Shown here: in pieces, positions 11,939-22,123 of the stretch
Position numbering within the stretch: position 1 is the stretch's first letter
Layout of the letters: each line of letters starts with the position of its first letter
Source of the DNA: Patiria pectinifera
Taxonomy: Eukaryota; Echinodermata; Asteroidea; Valvatida; Asterinidae
NCBI GenBank assembly: GCA_029964075.1
Contig: CM057147.1
Location: 17,381,513-17,445,512, forward strand
DNA: 64,000 nucleotides
Direction of reading: 5' to 3'
Notes under the pieces: generated by a model
Databases searched by the model: none
What the model saw: only the letters and a program-made list of their open reading frames with translations
Told to the model about the DNA's origin: nothing
Translations under genes and position numbers: made by a program

Positions 11939-12496
11939 CCTATACATTTGGGATGGGCAAATCCCTTAAAGCTTCTGAAAATGTGTTGGTTGCTAGTCCC
12001 TTTTTTACAGTGTAAATAGCCTTCAGTGATTGTTGTCTTTTGAACAATACCATTTCGTGTAAAAAAATAAAACAGTCCAGCAATACGCATGAGGCATGAG
12101 TAGACCTGTTGGGCATTCATTTGTTAATAAATTAACATAACAAACCACATCTAAATTAAAGTTGGTCGCTGAATGCAATTGATCTATCGAGGGCCGAGGA
12201 TGATTTAAAAAAATTGGGAGCTTTTTTCAATCTCCATTCTTTTCACAATGTCCTCAAAATTTATTTTAAACCTTAGTTTCCCAGTGATTTGTATCTGTTA
12301 CCATTACTGTATGTTTATTTTACAGTTTCTGTTTAATGGTTTGTATAATTTCCAAGTGAGACATCGAGATTTTTTTTCTCCCAATCAGGCTCCAAACTCG
12401 AATGTGTCATATGCATTATAACTGCTAGTTGTTTACTTGCCAAATTGCAAGATTTTTTAGATCATTCAATATTTCTTTTTTCTTGATATGATTTAG

Positions 12497-12592
12497 GGTC
12501 CAATAACAACAGTGACATGCTGGCACAATGGAGAATGAACAGTATTCAGCAGGACTCGGACAGCTCCGAAGATGAGTTCTTTGATGCACAGG
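12497..12592 (+). CDS. PITPNM: PITPNM exon: FFAT-like motif
   Basis: The exon translates to GSNNNSDMLAQWRM then NSIQQDSDSSEDEFFDAQ. The acidic tract plus EFFDA core corresponds to the FFAT motif by which Nir proteins bind ER-resident VAP proteins, anchoring them at ER-plasma membrane contacts. The residue at the seventh FFAT position is encoded across the splice and is Ala (EFFDAQA) rather than the consensus Glu. Phase 1 in and phase 1 out, with a GTAAGG donor. Confidence 0.93.
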
Positions 12593-12599
12593 GTAAGGA

Positions 12600-13320
12600 C
12601 TTCATTTGGATTAGAAGGGATTGGGTGGGTATGATGGTTGGGATTGAGCAGGTTGGGATGGGTTTGGTTGGGTTCGGGTGGAGAAAGGGTTGGGTGGGAT
12701 GGGTGGTATGGTCAGAGGGGTGGTTGGTTGGTACAGGTTGGGTGTGCGTGAGTAGGTTGGGTTGGGTTGGGATTGGTTTGGATTGGGTAGGTGAAGTGGG
12801 TTGGTTGTTGTGGGTTGGGGTGGGGGAAGGGCGTGGTGGAGTGGGTTAGGTTGAGTTGAGTTGGGTTGGGATGGGTTTGGTTGGATGAATGGCGAGGTAC
12901 GGTAGGTTGCAATGGGTGAAGGGTGGGTGGATTGGGATGGGTTTTGCTGGGGGAAGGGTTGGATGGTATGGATTGGGTTTGGTTGGGTAGGGTTGGGTTG
13001 GGTTGGGTTGAGGGTGAGGTGGGCTATGATGGGTTGGGTTGGGTGAAGGGTAAGTTGGTTTGTGGTGGGTTGGGATGGGTTTGGCTTGGTGAAGGGTCGG
13101 AAGGGAAGGGTTGTGTTTAGTTGGGTCGGGATGGGTTTGGTTTGGTTGGGTTGGGTGAACGGTTAGGTGAAGGGTGGGAAGGAATGGGTTGGGTTTGGAT
13201 GGGTTTGATTGGGGTTGGGATGGGTTTGATTGGGGTAAGTGTGGGTGGGATGGGTAGGGTTTGGGTGGGTGAGGTTGGATTAGAGTATGGAGGGGTTTGT
13301 TAGAATGGGATTGGGGCAGT
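12600..13320 (+). repeat. G-rich degenerate GGGTTGGGATGGGTTTGG array
   Basis: About 720 bases of GGGTTGG/GGGATGG/GGTTTGG hexamer-like units occur on the plus strand, immediately downstream of the FFAT exon. Runs of G3 at short spacing give G-quadruplex potential in the transcript. The open frames here (Trp/Gly-rich) are repeat artefacts. A compositional cousin occurs at 45715-46320. Confidence 0.85.
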
Positions 13321-14215
13321 TTGACTTGGATTCCGGATTTCCGGTCAATTTATACTTGCACAATTGGGAACGCAAAGCAGATCTGATGTCATGAAACTTT
13401 TGCAGCATAATTACATGTAACTACAATTAAAATGTAGTGACATCACAAATTCACATTGGCATTGGCTCTCTCATCCAGTATGAACCCTCGTCCTGGCTGA
13501 GCAGGATTCGTGTGTGTTTGTATATATGTTGAATTTTGTTGGTTTAGATGGAGTAAGTTGGATTTAACCACTGGTCATACTCAAAAACATTCAAACTTCT
13601 TTTCAAGTGGCTTGAAAAACTCTTCTCAGACTTGGCAAAAGTCACAGAATCTGACTTAAAAACAAACCAGCTGCTCATTAATGCAGACAATGTAAGATAT
13701 TCACGTCTCTCCACTCACTGGTGATGCACTTTTTTTTCGGTTGTTGTTCAATGATATCCTCCGAGGCACACTCTCGTCCTCAGGGATTCACTTTCGTCCT
13801 TGTCAATTGCGCGCGAGAAATGGACCCGCTAATTGTATTTGCTGACGTTGGATTGTAAGACGAAACCGCGATCCACGGTCCGACAAGATGAGGGAGAAGT
13901 CTCAAGAGTGTATCCCACAATGTCCTCGTCCATTTGCTTCCCATTTCCCGTCGAGTATTGTGATATTATTATATTTAAAAAAAATTGTCAGCAGCGGAGT
14001 ATTTGATAGCGTGCGTCCTTGGGTCTTGTAACGGAATACCCCGGGCTTTGTGAAGTGCACGGGTTATGTAAATTGAAAAGTACAGCATAAGTACAATACT
14101 GCGTTCGTGTAAGGAGCTGGTTGTCATTTGCTTGAAAAATCCCAATTACTGTCTCAAATCTCGACCATGAAATACATGTAATTTGGCTTTTTGTTTGATT
14201 TCTGTTTATTCTGTA

Positions 14216-14586
14216 AGCTTTTTTGTCTCCGGTTTCTGGTATGGAGGTTGCCCCAAAAGTGGTGCGACGACGCAGCTTTTTTTTTATACTTTTTTTTCCT
14301 TCGAATTTCGCCTAATGGCTGCAAATGGTGCTCGACTAAATTTATTGCAAAATATATGGGAGCCAAGAGAAGCCACATAAAGCTTATACTCGATCGTAAC
14401 CCCATCTAAAAACGCGTTAAAATTGTGCAGCAGCAGGATTCCAGTCAAACCAGTGAGTTTGGCGGTTTTGAGACATCATCTTACATCAAAAAATTTTTTT
14501 TTAAATTTTGCTGACGCGCATCGTCGTAGCCATGGCTACGATGATGCGCGCGCAGACCAGAAACCGGAACCTTTTTTTTTGTGGCC
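14216..14586. mobile_element. MITE of the AGGCC-polyA family, CCGGTTTCTGGT subfamily, copy 1
   Basis: A TA dinucleotide precedes the left end, which has CTCCGGTTTCTGGTATG. The right end carries ACCAGAAACCGG then a T-run and GGCC. It is 371 bases long and homologous in inverse orientation to the 370-base copy at 42144-42513. Shared interior blocks include AGCAGCAGGATTCCAGTCAA and GAGACATCATCTT. Non-coding. Confidence 0.7.
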
Positions 14587-14849
14587 TTAATTGTCAATGT
14601 TCTTTCATGTTTGAGGCACTTTAAAAAAAAAATTAAAAATTAATGTTGTGTTTACTAATTCAGACTCTGGAGGATACCCAAAATAAAATGTAGGTTGTCA
14701 TATTTTTTTGTGAAGCATTTTTCACAGCCAAGAACATGTATTGTGATAAAAAGATTTGTGTGATGATGCCGTATCGTGGCATTTTCATAACAGAATACAT
14801 GTACATAAATTCAAGCCAATCCGTACACGCTATCACTGGTACATTCATG

Positions 14850-14951
14850 GAGGCCCCCTGCAATGGCGAAAGCATTGTGCAAAGCAACTGGCCCAAGATG
14901 GATTATCTGAACAATAGCTAGCACAATGCTTTCGCCATCGAAGGGGGCCTC
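14850..14951. repeat. Hairpin, ~31-base arms, ~40-base loop
   Basis: Left arm GAGGCCCCCTGCAATGGCG then AAAGCATTGTGC; right arm GCACAATGCTTTCGCCATCG then AAGGGGGCCTC. The arms pair except for one or two bulges. The size and loop are compatible with a small foldback element or a pre-microRNA-like structure. Nothing else supports a functional RNA. Confidence 0.7.
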
Positions 14952-15150
14952 TAAATATAGCTTGCTCTGTAGGCCGTTCCGAGTTTTCCACTGTTAGTGA
15001 TTAGCCTTTCAACCATTACTGGTAAGGAAGCTCCTTAATAGCTCGCTCTACAGTTTTTCACACAATGCATTCCCCTTTGGGGACATGTTCAAAGCTATAC
15101 AAAACGCATGTACATGTATGATGGGTGCTCAGGCATGGAAGCATCCAAAC

Positions 15151-15370
15151 AGGGGAGTCAGGTTGGCGTAGCGGTACTTTCCCCGCCTTCCACCGCTGTG
15201 ACCCGGGTTCGAATCCCGCCTGGGCCAATATGTGGATTGGGTTTTCAGTCCCTACCTGATTCCGTGGGTTTTTCCCAAAATATTCTTCTGGGCTTTTCCT
15301 CCCACCTCTAAAACTGTAATATCTTCTCACAGTCTACTCTCTACAGGTTTCGTCAGGCTTTCGGGCTACA
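15151..15370 (+). repeat. tRNA-derived SINE, family 2, copy 1
   Basis: It starts AGGGGAGTCAGGTTGGCGTA, with B box GGGTTCGAATCC. The body contains GCCAATATGTGGATTGG, TTTTCAGTCCCTACCTGATT, CCTCCCACCTCTAAAACTGT and a pyrimidine tail. Related copies lie at 18834-19475 (interrupted) and 24487-24645. Confidence 0.85.
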
Positions 15371-15549
15371 CTTTTGAGGAATCCTTGGTTTCATTAACAG
15401 AAAGAAATAATAATAAAAAAAAAAAAATAACAGCTACCAGAACCATCGCCGTTATTTCAAAGTCGGATTGGTGTATACACTAACTGTAAACTGATATTTC
15501 ATAAGTGGCCTTATGAATAAATCAGATGTTTTGTTGTCCTTCCAAATAG

Positions 15550-15627
15550 CGGATGTAGATGAGGAGCCACAAACCATGTCCCAATGGAGCTCCTTGGAAG
15601 CCCTCAACCATGCAGTACTCGCTGAAG
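15550..15627 (+). CDS. PITPNM: PITPNM exon: linker after FFAT
   Basis: It translates to ADVDEEPQTMSQWSSLEAL then NHAVLAE. The MSQWSSLEAL part matches the position of the I-T-K-W-S-S-N-D-L segment that follows the FFAT motif in vertebrate Nir2/Nir3. Both splice phases (1/1) fit the neighbouring exons, with CAAATAG acceptor and GTACAA donor. Short, but position, frame and the WSS motif all agree. Confidence 0.85.
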
Positions 15628-15923
15628 GTACAAAGAAATGATAATATTCATATTAAGATCAAGATTTAGGGTAGCACCGTGTGATAAATCTCTTTTGGGA
15701 GTTTGTGAGGATCTGAAAAGAGCCAGGGGAAACTCAACATTTTTGGAAAGTACAGGGTGAGTTAAAGGGAAAATACAACATTTGCAAACATCAAAAAATA
15801 AAACTACCAAATCATTTTGAAATACCTTGCTGGACTGTTAGTGAATGACAGTGTAAAGCATCCTGTAAAATCATGGCACCTGGTATACTGTCATTTTCAA
15901 GAAAAGTGGTATTTTTGTATCAA

Positions 15924-15957
15924 TTTCCAACGCTGGTCGGCCGACCAGCGTTGGAAA
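15924..15957. repeat. Perfect 34-bp palindrome
   Basis: The half-site TTTCCAACGCTGGTCGG is followed directly by its exact complement with no spacer. It can extrude as a cruciform or act as a dyad binding site. Confidence 0.9.
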
Positions 15958-16048
15958 AAACTGGCTTTTTTTCAAATACTGGCCCCAATTGACCATCGCA
16001 CTTGTTTGCAATCGATTACACACCTATGAACGGTTACAAGCCAGCTAG

Positions 16049-16126
16049 ACTGGTTCCCTGACCTTACAATTCCCCAATGTATGTAAACTGCTCTGTTCAT
16101 TCTAATATGGAATCAGGGAACCAGAC
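16049..16126. repeat. Small inverted repeat, CTGGTTCCCTGA ends
   Basis: TAGACTGGTTCCCTGA and TCAGGGAACCAGACTA enclose about 46 bases. Probably the remnant of a miniature transposon. Confidence 0.6.
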
Positions 16127-16499
16127 TACAGGAAAATGATTGTTTTTCTTGGTTTTTATGGCATTTTCGAACCCAAAACCTAAAAAAAGTCAGTGTAACT
16201 ATATTTGCTATATATTTCCAACCCCCCAATTCCATCCATTTCTGAAAATTACAGCAAAAGCAAATGATGTATTTTCCCTTTAAAAAAAAAACCCATCCCA
16301 AATGGCAGGACCAAATTTTGAATGAAGTTTTGCCTGTAGAACTTTCAAAATCTAGGATATGAAAGCCCAGTCATTAAGCTTTTTTTTTAGTTCAAGAATC
16401 ATTCAAATCACTCATGTACTTTTCAAGTTACGGAATTTTGAACACAAAACTGTTTTAAAGTTCTGTCCACAGATCACAAAAAAGTAAGTGTTCTTTCAG

Positions 16500-16668
16500 C
16501 GATTCATAAGATGGAATTTTACGTCATGTGATGTAAATCAAATTAGGTTTTTGCCCTTCACCGACGAATAAACACTGTATACTCAGTGTGTCACCTCCCG
16601 AGTGAAAGTTGGAAAAAATCACTCGGGTGGGACTCGAACCCATGACCTCCTACTTGTTCTTTCAGCGA
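16500..16668 (-). repeat. tRNA-like SINE, family 3, copy 1
   Basis: On the minus strand a B-box-like GGGTTCGAGTCCCACC is followed by CGAGTGATTTTTTCCAAC, a TGAGTATACAGTG block and a TGATTTACATCACATGACGT block. A second copy in the same orientation is at 54828-54967. On the plus strand it reads ATAAGATGGAATTTTACGTC at its left end. Confidence 0.75.
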
Positions 16669-16763
16669 AGCAAAAACAATTCTCATAGGGATGCATGTGA
16701 ATTGTTTTCATTTTGCTGAAAGAACACGTTTTTAACTGAGTGCTGTACTTTTTTAGTACAGTA

Positions 16764-16837
16764 CAGTGTTCAAGACTGTTTGTTGGTCTGTCCCTATGTA
16801 CAGTGCAGTGTTCAAGACTGTTTGTTGGTCTGTCCCT
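16764..16837 (+). repeat. Tandem duplication of the intron 3' end
   Basis: A 32-base unit (CAGTGTTCAAGACTG TTTGTTGGTCTGTCCCT, split here) occurs at 16764-16795 and again at 16806-16837, identical, offset 42. The second copy supplies the pyrimidine tract of the acceptor at 16841. The first copy is followed by ATGTACAG, a possible decoy acceptor. Confidence 0.9.
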
Positions 16838-16841
16838 CCAG

Positions 16842-17106
16842 GTGACTCCATCCCACCCCCGCCCCACTCAGCCCCAGCCACCGGTGCCCCGCTCTGTGAC
16901 ATCAGCGTTCTCATCCTGGTGCTGCACGGCGGCAACATACTGGACGGCATGCAGGAGTCGGGGGCCAAGGCCAGCGACGTCAACACTTTCAAGATTGCCT
17001 TTGATGCCGTTGTGAGGGCGCACTTCCCCATCGCCCTGGGGAGGACAACCATCAGACTGGTGCCTTGCCCCTCCACGTGCTACGAGGCAATGGCACTCAT
17101 GACAAG
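16842..17106 (+). CDS. PITPNM: PITPNM exon: start of DDHD-side conserved region
   Basis: A Pro-rich start (GDSIPPPPHSAPATGAP) leads into ISVLILVLHGGNILD, then DVNTFKIAFDAVVRAHFPI and GRTTIRLVPCPSTCYEAMAL. The VLVLHGGxIL and LGRxxIRLVPCPxxC motifs are characteristic of the Nir family's central lipase-like region. Enters in phase 1, leaves in phase 2 (GTGAGA donor). The following exon completes the Ser codon. Confidence 0.96.
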
Positions 17107-17305
17107 GTGAGATGGGCTTCCAGACTGTACGGCAACATGATTTTGCTTGGCAAGGAGGAATCTCTGTTCTTTCATTTAATTTGTTGAAAAAAATCTACTT
17201 GTAAAATTCATAATCAAGTATTGTTATGGTAATAAATGCATGTGAGAAATTGGTTACTGTGTTTGGCATCATCAAATATACAATCTTTCCTCGACTATGG
17301 GCTTC

Positions 17306-17840
17306 GTGCGCCAACGAAAGAGGGCGCCCTTTTACCTAGCAACGACGTCTTATGGGCAGGGCATTTCGCTAGTTGACGCTCACCGTTCCTTGTGTGTGAC
17401 GCACGTACACCAGGGGATTTGTACTATGTAGGCCTACACATAGAGGCCGCGCTTCGTGGCAAATGAATTGCATTCAGGCAAGATGGCGTCGGTCGGTCAC
17501 CCCAAACTGTACTTTCTTTGCCGGTGAGGGGGAACCGAGCGGATAAGTAGAAAGGATAGCAGTAGAACTGTGCAATAAATCTGTGTGGGCTCCGTGCACA
17601 AGTACCCCCTCAACGGTAGGAAAGGGAGAGTTGGGGGAGACCACTGGGAGAGACATTTGAACGCATTGCCAACGACGCCTAACGCTCACGCGAAGACACT
17701 ATGGCTTTGTGCACATTCAGAATAAAATTAGTTGTGCATTCTTTGCGCTATACGCGCGCGAACCAGTACGCGCATGCGGTATGTCCCGTCCACGGGGCTC
17801 TCGAAGGTGGTAAATGAAGCGCCCTCTCTTGTTGGCGCAC
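17306..17840. mobile_element. MITE with GTGCGCCAACGAAAGAGGGCGC ends (see note)
   Basis: The left terminus begins GTGCGCCAACGAAAGAGG and the right ends CCTCTCTTGTTGGCGCAC, inverted over about 30 bases, 535 bases in all. Parts of the interior (17590-17720) recur inverted at 24350-24480. No open frame of note and no unambiguous target duplication. Confidence 0.7.
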
Positions 17841-18587
17841 AGAACCTTTTAGTTATGAGTGGTTCTGGAAACAAATTTTGAGATATTAAGAGCTAATTAC
17901 AATTATTTTTCATTTGAAATTTTGCATGCTATGATTGGGGATGGAATGATTGCAGGAAAAACTTCAAACCCATAGTACAACTTAAATCCTTTCTCACAAG
18001 TTTGTTGTATAGGTTTTCCCGGCTATTTTAAAACATTTTTCATTCAAACTCACCAACTGTAACATCCAGTTTTGTCCGAGAAACATTTCACAAGCTTTTA
18101 ACAACCCAATTTGGTCATTTACCATTCATTTTAAAAGTTTGGTCACCCTCTTTAGTCATTCAGCATTCAGAGATCGAATTCGTCTTATATAAATCAATTA
18201 GAAGAATTTGATTTCTGAATAACAAGGTTTGGCATAGATGAGACGAAATCGATTGCCATGGTACGAAAACGTGTGCTCATTGTTTGAATTTGCTTGAACT
18301 GAATTTAAAATTGTCTGACAAAAGACGAAATTAAACATTGGAAGTGCACTAAATAGATGTTGATAGACAAATTTGAATATTAGAAACGGTGAATTCGAAT
18401 GATAAAACGTTTTAAATTAGCCGAGAAAACCTATGTTAAGCACTGAACACACAATACCATAACATCAAAATCAATGACGGCAATACCATCAATTATTTCA
18501 AAATCTTTTGTTCATTTATGTAGACATAAAGAAGTCATACGTCAGTCTCTCTATCTTGTATGCGCTCTGGGTTTTTTTCCCCCACAG
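17841..18587. other. PITPNM intron remainder
   Basis: AT-rich unique intron. Several GAATTC/AATTTGAA-type inverted short motifs give weak self-complementarity (18000-18450, with TTTTCCCGGCTA near the start and TAGCCGAGAAAACC near the end). That could mark another decayed foldback element. No exon. Confidence 0.5.
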
Positions 18588-18789
18588 CCTTAGTCCCTAC
18601 ATTAACGACCTTTCAACGGATAACAAAGTCCCGTCCACCAACGGTGAATTCATTCCTCTCGGGGCTCTGCCGATTCTTGCCACGTCTTCGCCCGAGTACC
18701 CAGAGCTGGTCTTGGCCACCATCAACAACATGAACAAGGTCTACTTGGACTTCTTGCACTCAGAGGTGGGGCGTGGCTTCGAAGGGCAG
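18588..18789 (+). CDS. PITPNM: PITPNM exon: DDHD-side region, part 2
   Basis: The exon encodes LSPYINDLSTDNKVPSTNG, then FIPLGALPILATSSPEYPEL and NNMNKVYLDFLHSEVGRG. The IPLxALPxLATSSPxY motif is Nir-family specific. It completes a phase-2 Ser codon and ends in phase 0 (GAAGGGCAG, then GTAGGC). The window's GC content rises sharply inside the exon. Confidence 0.96.
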
Positions 18790-18833
18790 GTAGGCAGCTT
18801 TGAAATTGAAACTGAACACTGGTTCATCATTTT

Positions 18834-19475
18834 AGGGGAGTCAGGTTGGCGTATACTACAGGGGAGTCAGGTTGGCGTAGCGGTACTTTTCTCACCTTCC
18901 ACCGCCAGTGGCGTAGCACGGTCATTTTTATTGGGGGGGGGTGGTAAAAAAATTTGAAAAGGGCACTTGCACATCCGTGGTGAAATGTAGACAGGCTTTT
19001 TTCGCCGGACACTTGGCCTCCATAAAATCAAAAAGGTGGGGGGGGGGGGAACCATCTGTGTCGAGAGGGGCGCTGTTCAGAACCGATTATTATGCACACA
19101 AACGGCCAATATATGGTACTTTTCAGGTACGAAATTCAGTAAAAGGCACCCAAAACGGCAGATGCCACACAAAAGGGCACCACCTCTATTTCTAAAAGGG
19201 CACTTGCTCCGAAAAAAAGGGCTCTTCTTAAAAAAGGGCATTCAAATAGAAATAGGCAGTCTTTACAAAATATTGGGGTAAACCCCGCCCCGGCTACACT
19301 TGTGACCCAGGTTCAAATCCCGCCTGGGCCAATATGTGGATTGGGTTTTCAGTCCCTGCCTGATTCCGTGGGTTTCCCTAGAAAATCCTTTCAGGGTATT
19401 CTCCCCAGCTCTAAAACTGTAAATTCTTCTCACTGTCTTCTCTCTACCGGTTTCTTCAGGCTTGCAAGACATGAT
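18834..19475 (+). repeat. tRNA-derived SINE, family 2, copy 2, split by an insertion
   Basis: The head (18834-18905) contains AGGGGAGTCAGGTTGGCGTA twice in tandem, then breaks off after TTCCACCGC. The body resumes at about 19301 with TGTGACCCAGGTTCAAATCC and continues to TTCTTCAGGCTTGC. The intact copy at 15151 shows that the two halves were once contiguous. The insertion is described separately. Confidence 0.8.
18906..19300. mobile_element. hAT-like G-run MITE inserted in the SINE
   Basis: The left end is CAGTGGCGTAGCACGG, a common hAT-type terminus, followed by a G9 run. The right end is decayed (CCCCGGCTACACT). It contains repeated GGGCACTT.. and AAAGGGCA motifs. The 395-base size and G-run layout resemble the elements at 30070 and 39853. 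No target duplication can be read because the right end has degraded. Confidence 0.55.
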
Positions 19476-21537
19476 TAATAATCTAGGTCGCTAGGGAGAC
19501 ATTCCCATAGACTTGTGCTCAAAAAGTTTTCCAACTTTAATTACCTCTAACCATAATTTTACTGTATCCTATCCTACCCCCGTGAATTTTGGTAATTTTA
19601 CTAATTGGACCACGAGCAATCGAACTAGCCCATTTGCGACGGTAAAATGTTGCCTCTAAAGAGGGGCTGAGGCATTCGGGAGACATTGAAATGTCTCCCT
19701 AATTCCACATGTCCCCCATAGGTATAACTCATGATGCTAAAGTGTCTCCCAAAGGTCCTATTTGTGGTTGTTATAATAAAGGTGTATGCTAATGAAAGGC
19801 TTGATACTCAAGCTCATTTAGTTGCCTATTTGCTGTTTGACAGATTCAATATATGGAGAAAAAAAATTGCGAAGCTCCTCTTGCAAAACAAAGATTTTTT
19901 TTAAATTGTTGAAATGTAGTATGCCAAGCTACAGGGCGAGTCACCTTTTTTTTGGTGGCAAATAGAGTATATTGAGAGAAAAAAACTGAGTGTTTCATAT
20001 GAATGGCTATTACCTTGTCTTCCATAGGAATTTTGAATTTTTCAAATTAGTGGCTGTGGTGAGGAGTTATGCCATTTTCATTAAAGTGGCTTTTTTTCCA
20101 GTCTGCACACGGAATTGGTTTTGCCTTTTTTAAATGTGTCAATAACTTCAAGTGAGTCAGTCACCATGACTAGGTTTTTAGTTGTTATTACACTGCTTCA
20201 CATCAGTACACGATTTCAGTAAATTTGTTGAACCATGGAACCGTGGTCAGAGAGTTTTTTAGCGTGCGTTCTTCGCGAGCGCTTTTCTTCAAAATGTTAC
20301 AATGGATACACATGAAACTTTCACCAAATATGTCCAAAATACCAGCCTATAACATATCTCATTTGCACTTGTTTTGATAATTGCTACATATTTTTAATAT
20401 TTTCTTTAATTTGGGTCCAGATCATTCTGACTCACCCTGTATTATTTCAGAACCCATTCAAACTGCAAGTGAAGTCTCTCTTTCAAACCAACTGTGAAGA
20501 GAGCCCCATTAGAAAGAGTTTGATAAATGTGGCCTGTTCTGTCAAAATCAGATTTGTCTGGGCATAAGGTAAAAAACGAGATTGTTTTCATATTGTTAAA
20601 ATATTTACATTTTCCTTTTAATAGGTGGTTTAATTTTTGAAGCCGGTCATTCCTGGGCAAATGCTATTTTGAAGTTCCTCGTATCGAAAAGTAGAAAACA
20701 GAGAAAATGGCAGTTAAAGTTTGGGGTCTGTTTTAAGACCTGTTTCAAGTGACATTTCTTTAACTGATATACCTTAACAAATCATCAAAAATACTATATT
20801 TAAAGTTCAAATTAGGCTTTCAAACTTTTATCGTGTATTTTAGACACGCCTACAGTGTTTTTTGGCCCTATCTCAATTTCAACCTCTGCCCAGAAGCGTC
20901 TGCTTTTGACAGAACAGGTCACAAATCAGGCTCATGTTCATGGCTTACTAGATTGGCAGGGTTCATGTGCTAGTTTCCAGGAGGGATTTTTTTTATTCTG
21001 AATTAGATAAAATTTAAAGCGGAGATGTTCAGCCCTAAAATTCCTTTGCTTTATATTGACGTCTCTCTGAAACTAAATTCCTTAAACAATCTTTATTTTT
21101 TACACTCTTGTGTTTGAATATTGTAGCGGACTGCATGGATACTGTTCTCAGTTTGAACACCAGAAGAGTAGAATGTAGCTATTACGAACACAGAGGGTCA
21201 AACATGCTCGGTCATAGAGTGGTCATTTTTATAGCAGTATTTGGGCACTAATACTTGGTATAATTGTGCAAACAATTTGGGATAACTAGATGTCCAGTGT
21301 AGAGATGTTCAGTGTAGCAATCTTCACTGTGTTAAACTTGAAAACTCCAGGACGCAACATTTCCATTTTTGTTTTTGACATGTTCATGTGATTGAATGTA
21401 TCCCACACGTGTGTCATTGCGGATGGTGTTGGTGCTGTTCCCAGTCATGACGCAAGTATTTAAATGGACATTTGCAGGTACGAAAGTCCGTTAAATGTAT
21501 TAACAAAATGGCACATTCTTGTGGTTGAACATTCCAG
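19476..21537. other. PITPNM intron remainder
   Basis: Unique AT-rich intron with no exon or clear repeat. The 3' 300 bases contain two GTGTCATTGC-like stretches near 21412 and 21541, the second being the true exon start. GACTGCATGG occurs at 21128 and again in the exon. These are short resemblances, not demonstrable exon relics. Confidence 0.55.
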
Positions 21538-22123
21538 GTGAGTGTCATTGCCGACTGCATGGGTGCCGTTCTGGGTTACGACGCCTTGTGCCGCAGCGCC
21601 GTCCAGGGCAGTAACACCAGCAGCCCAGCCAACATGTCCGACACCCTCTCCTCCCCGGCCAGCCACGACCAGACCCCAGTGGCCACGCCCCCGCCCCACA
21701 GATGTGCCTCCAGCTCCCGTTGCATGGAGCGGCTGGGCTCGGACGGCATGGCCGATCCGGCCAGCAAGCGGCTCAGCCTCAGCAGTAGCAACCTGCAGGC
21801 CATGCAGGACGACGTGGTGTCGGTCCGCGGCCGCAGCGAGACCACCCCGAGCCAATCGGAACGCATCCGCCACTTCTCCAGTCACGTCTTCTTCAACAAG
21901 GAAGTCCCCATGGCCAACGATCCGCCGCCCACGGCCGGCAGCGCGGCCGGCTACGACTGGCGGCGGACCAGCGCCTGCAGCCAGACCAGCTGTTTCCTGT
22001 CGGACTATATGGTCCAGTCAGGGTCCGGCAAGCTGGAGTTTGAGGTGCAGCTGTTTTTCATGTTCGGGTCGCCGCTTGGGATCGTGTTGGCTCACCGGAG
22101 GCTCTTACTAGACAGCAAAGCAG
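21538..22123 (+). CDS. PITPNM: PITPNM exon: large exon, lipase-like turn, Ser-rich linker and start of DDHD block
   Basis: It starts VSVIADCMGAVLGYDALC, equivalent to the GDCVGGILAFDALC turn of vertebrate Nirs. About 130 residues of Ser/Pro/Ala-rich linker follow, and it ends with LEFEVQLFFMFGSPLGIVLA and LLLDSKA. Two Asp positions that usually open the DDHD metal-site pattern (D-F-E-x-x-D-x-F-L-F-G) are Glu and Leu here. The exon is strongly GC-rich, which creates long shadow frames on both strands. It ends in phase 1 at a GTTAAA donor, weaker than the others. Confidence 0.95.

Larger units (their letters stand above)
6655..12496. other. 5.8-kb PITPNM intron
   Basis: No exon signal was found. 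It carries a TIR element around 8162-8400, a SINE at 8786-9075, a short-motif repeat at 10268-10510, a foldback element at 10583-11066 and a hAT-like MITE at 11526-11938. The remaining stretches (6.7-8.1 kb, 9.1-10.2 kb, 11.1-11.5 kb, 12.0-12.5 kb) look like unique AT-rich intron. Confidence 0.7.
13321..15549. other. PITPNM intron remainder
   Basis: After the G-rich array the intron is unique AT-rich sequence with a MITE (14216-14586), a hairpin (14850-14951) and a SINE (15151-15370). No exon was seen until the acceptor at 15549. Confidence 0.65.

Noticed and set aside
12517-13303. Trp/Gly-rich open frames in the G-rich array
   Set aside because: They follow the GGGTTGG repeat in every frame. 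No start context or conservation is needed to explain them.
21460-21885. 141-codon minus-strand frame across the large PITPNM exon
   Set aside because: Shadow of a GC-rich coding exon. The plus-strand frame matches the Nir family and has splice sites.
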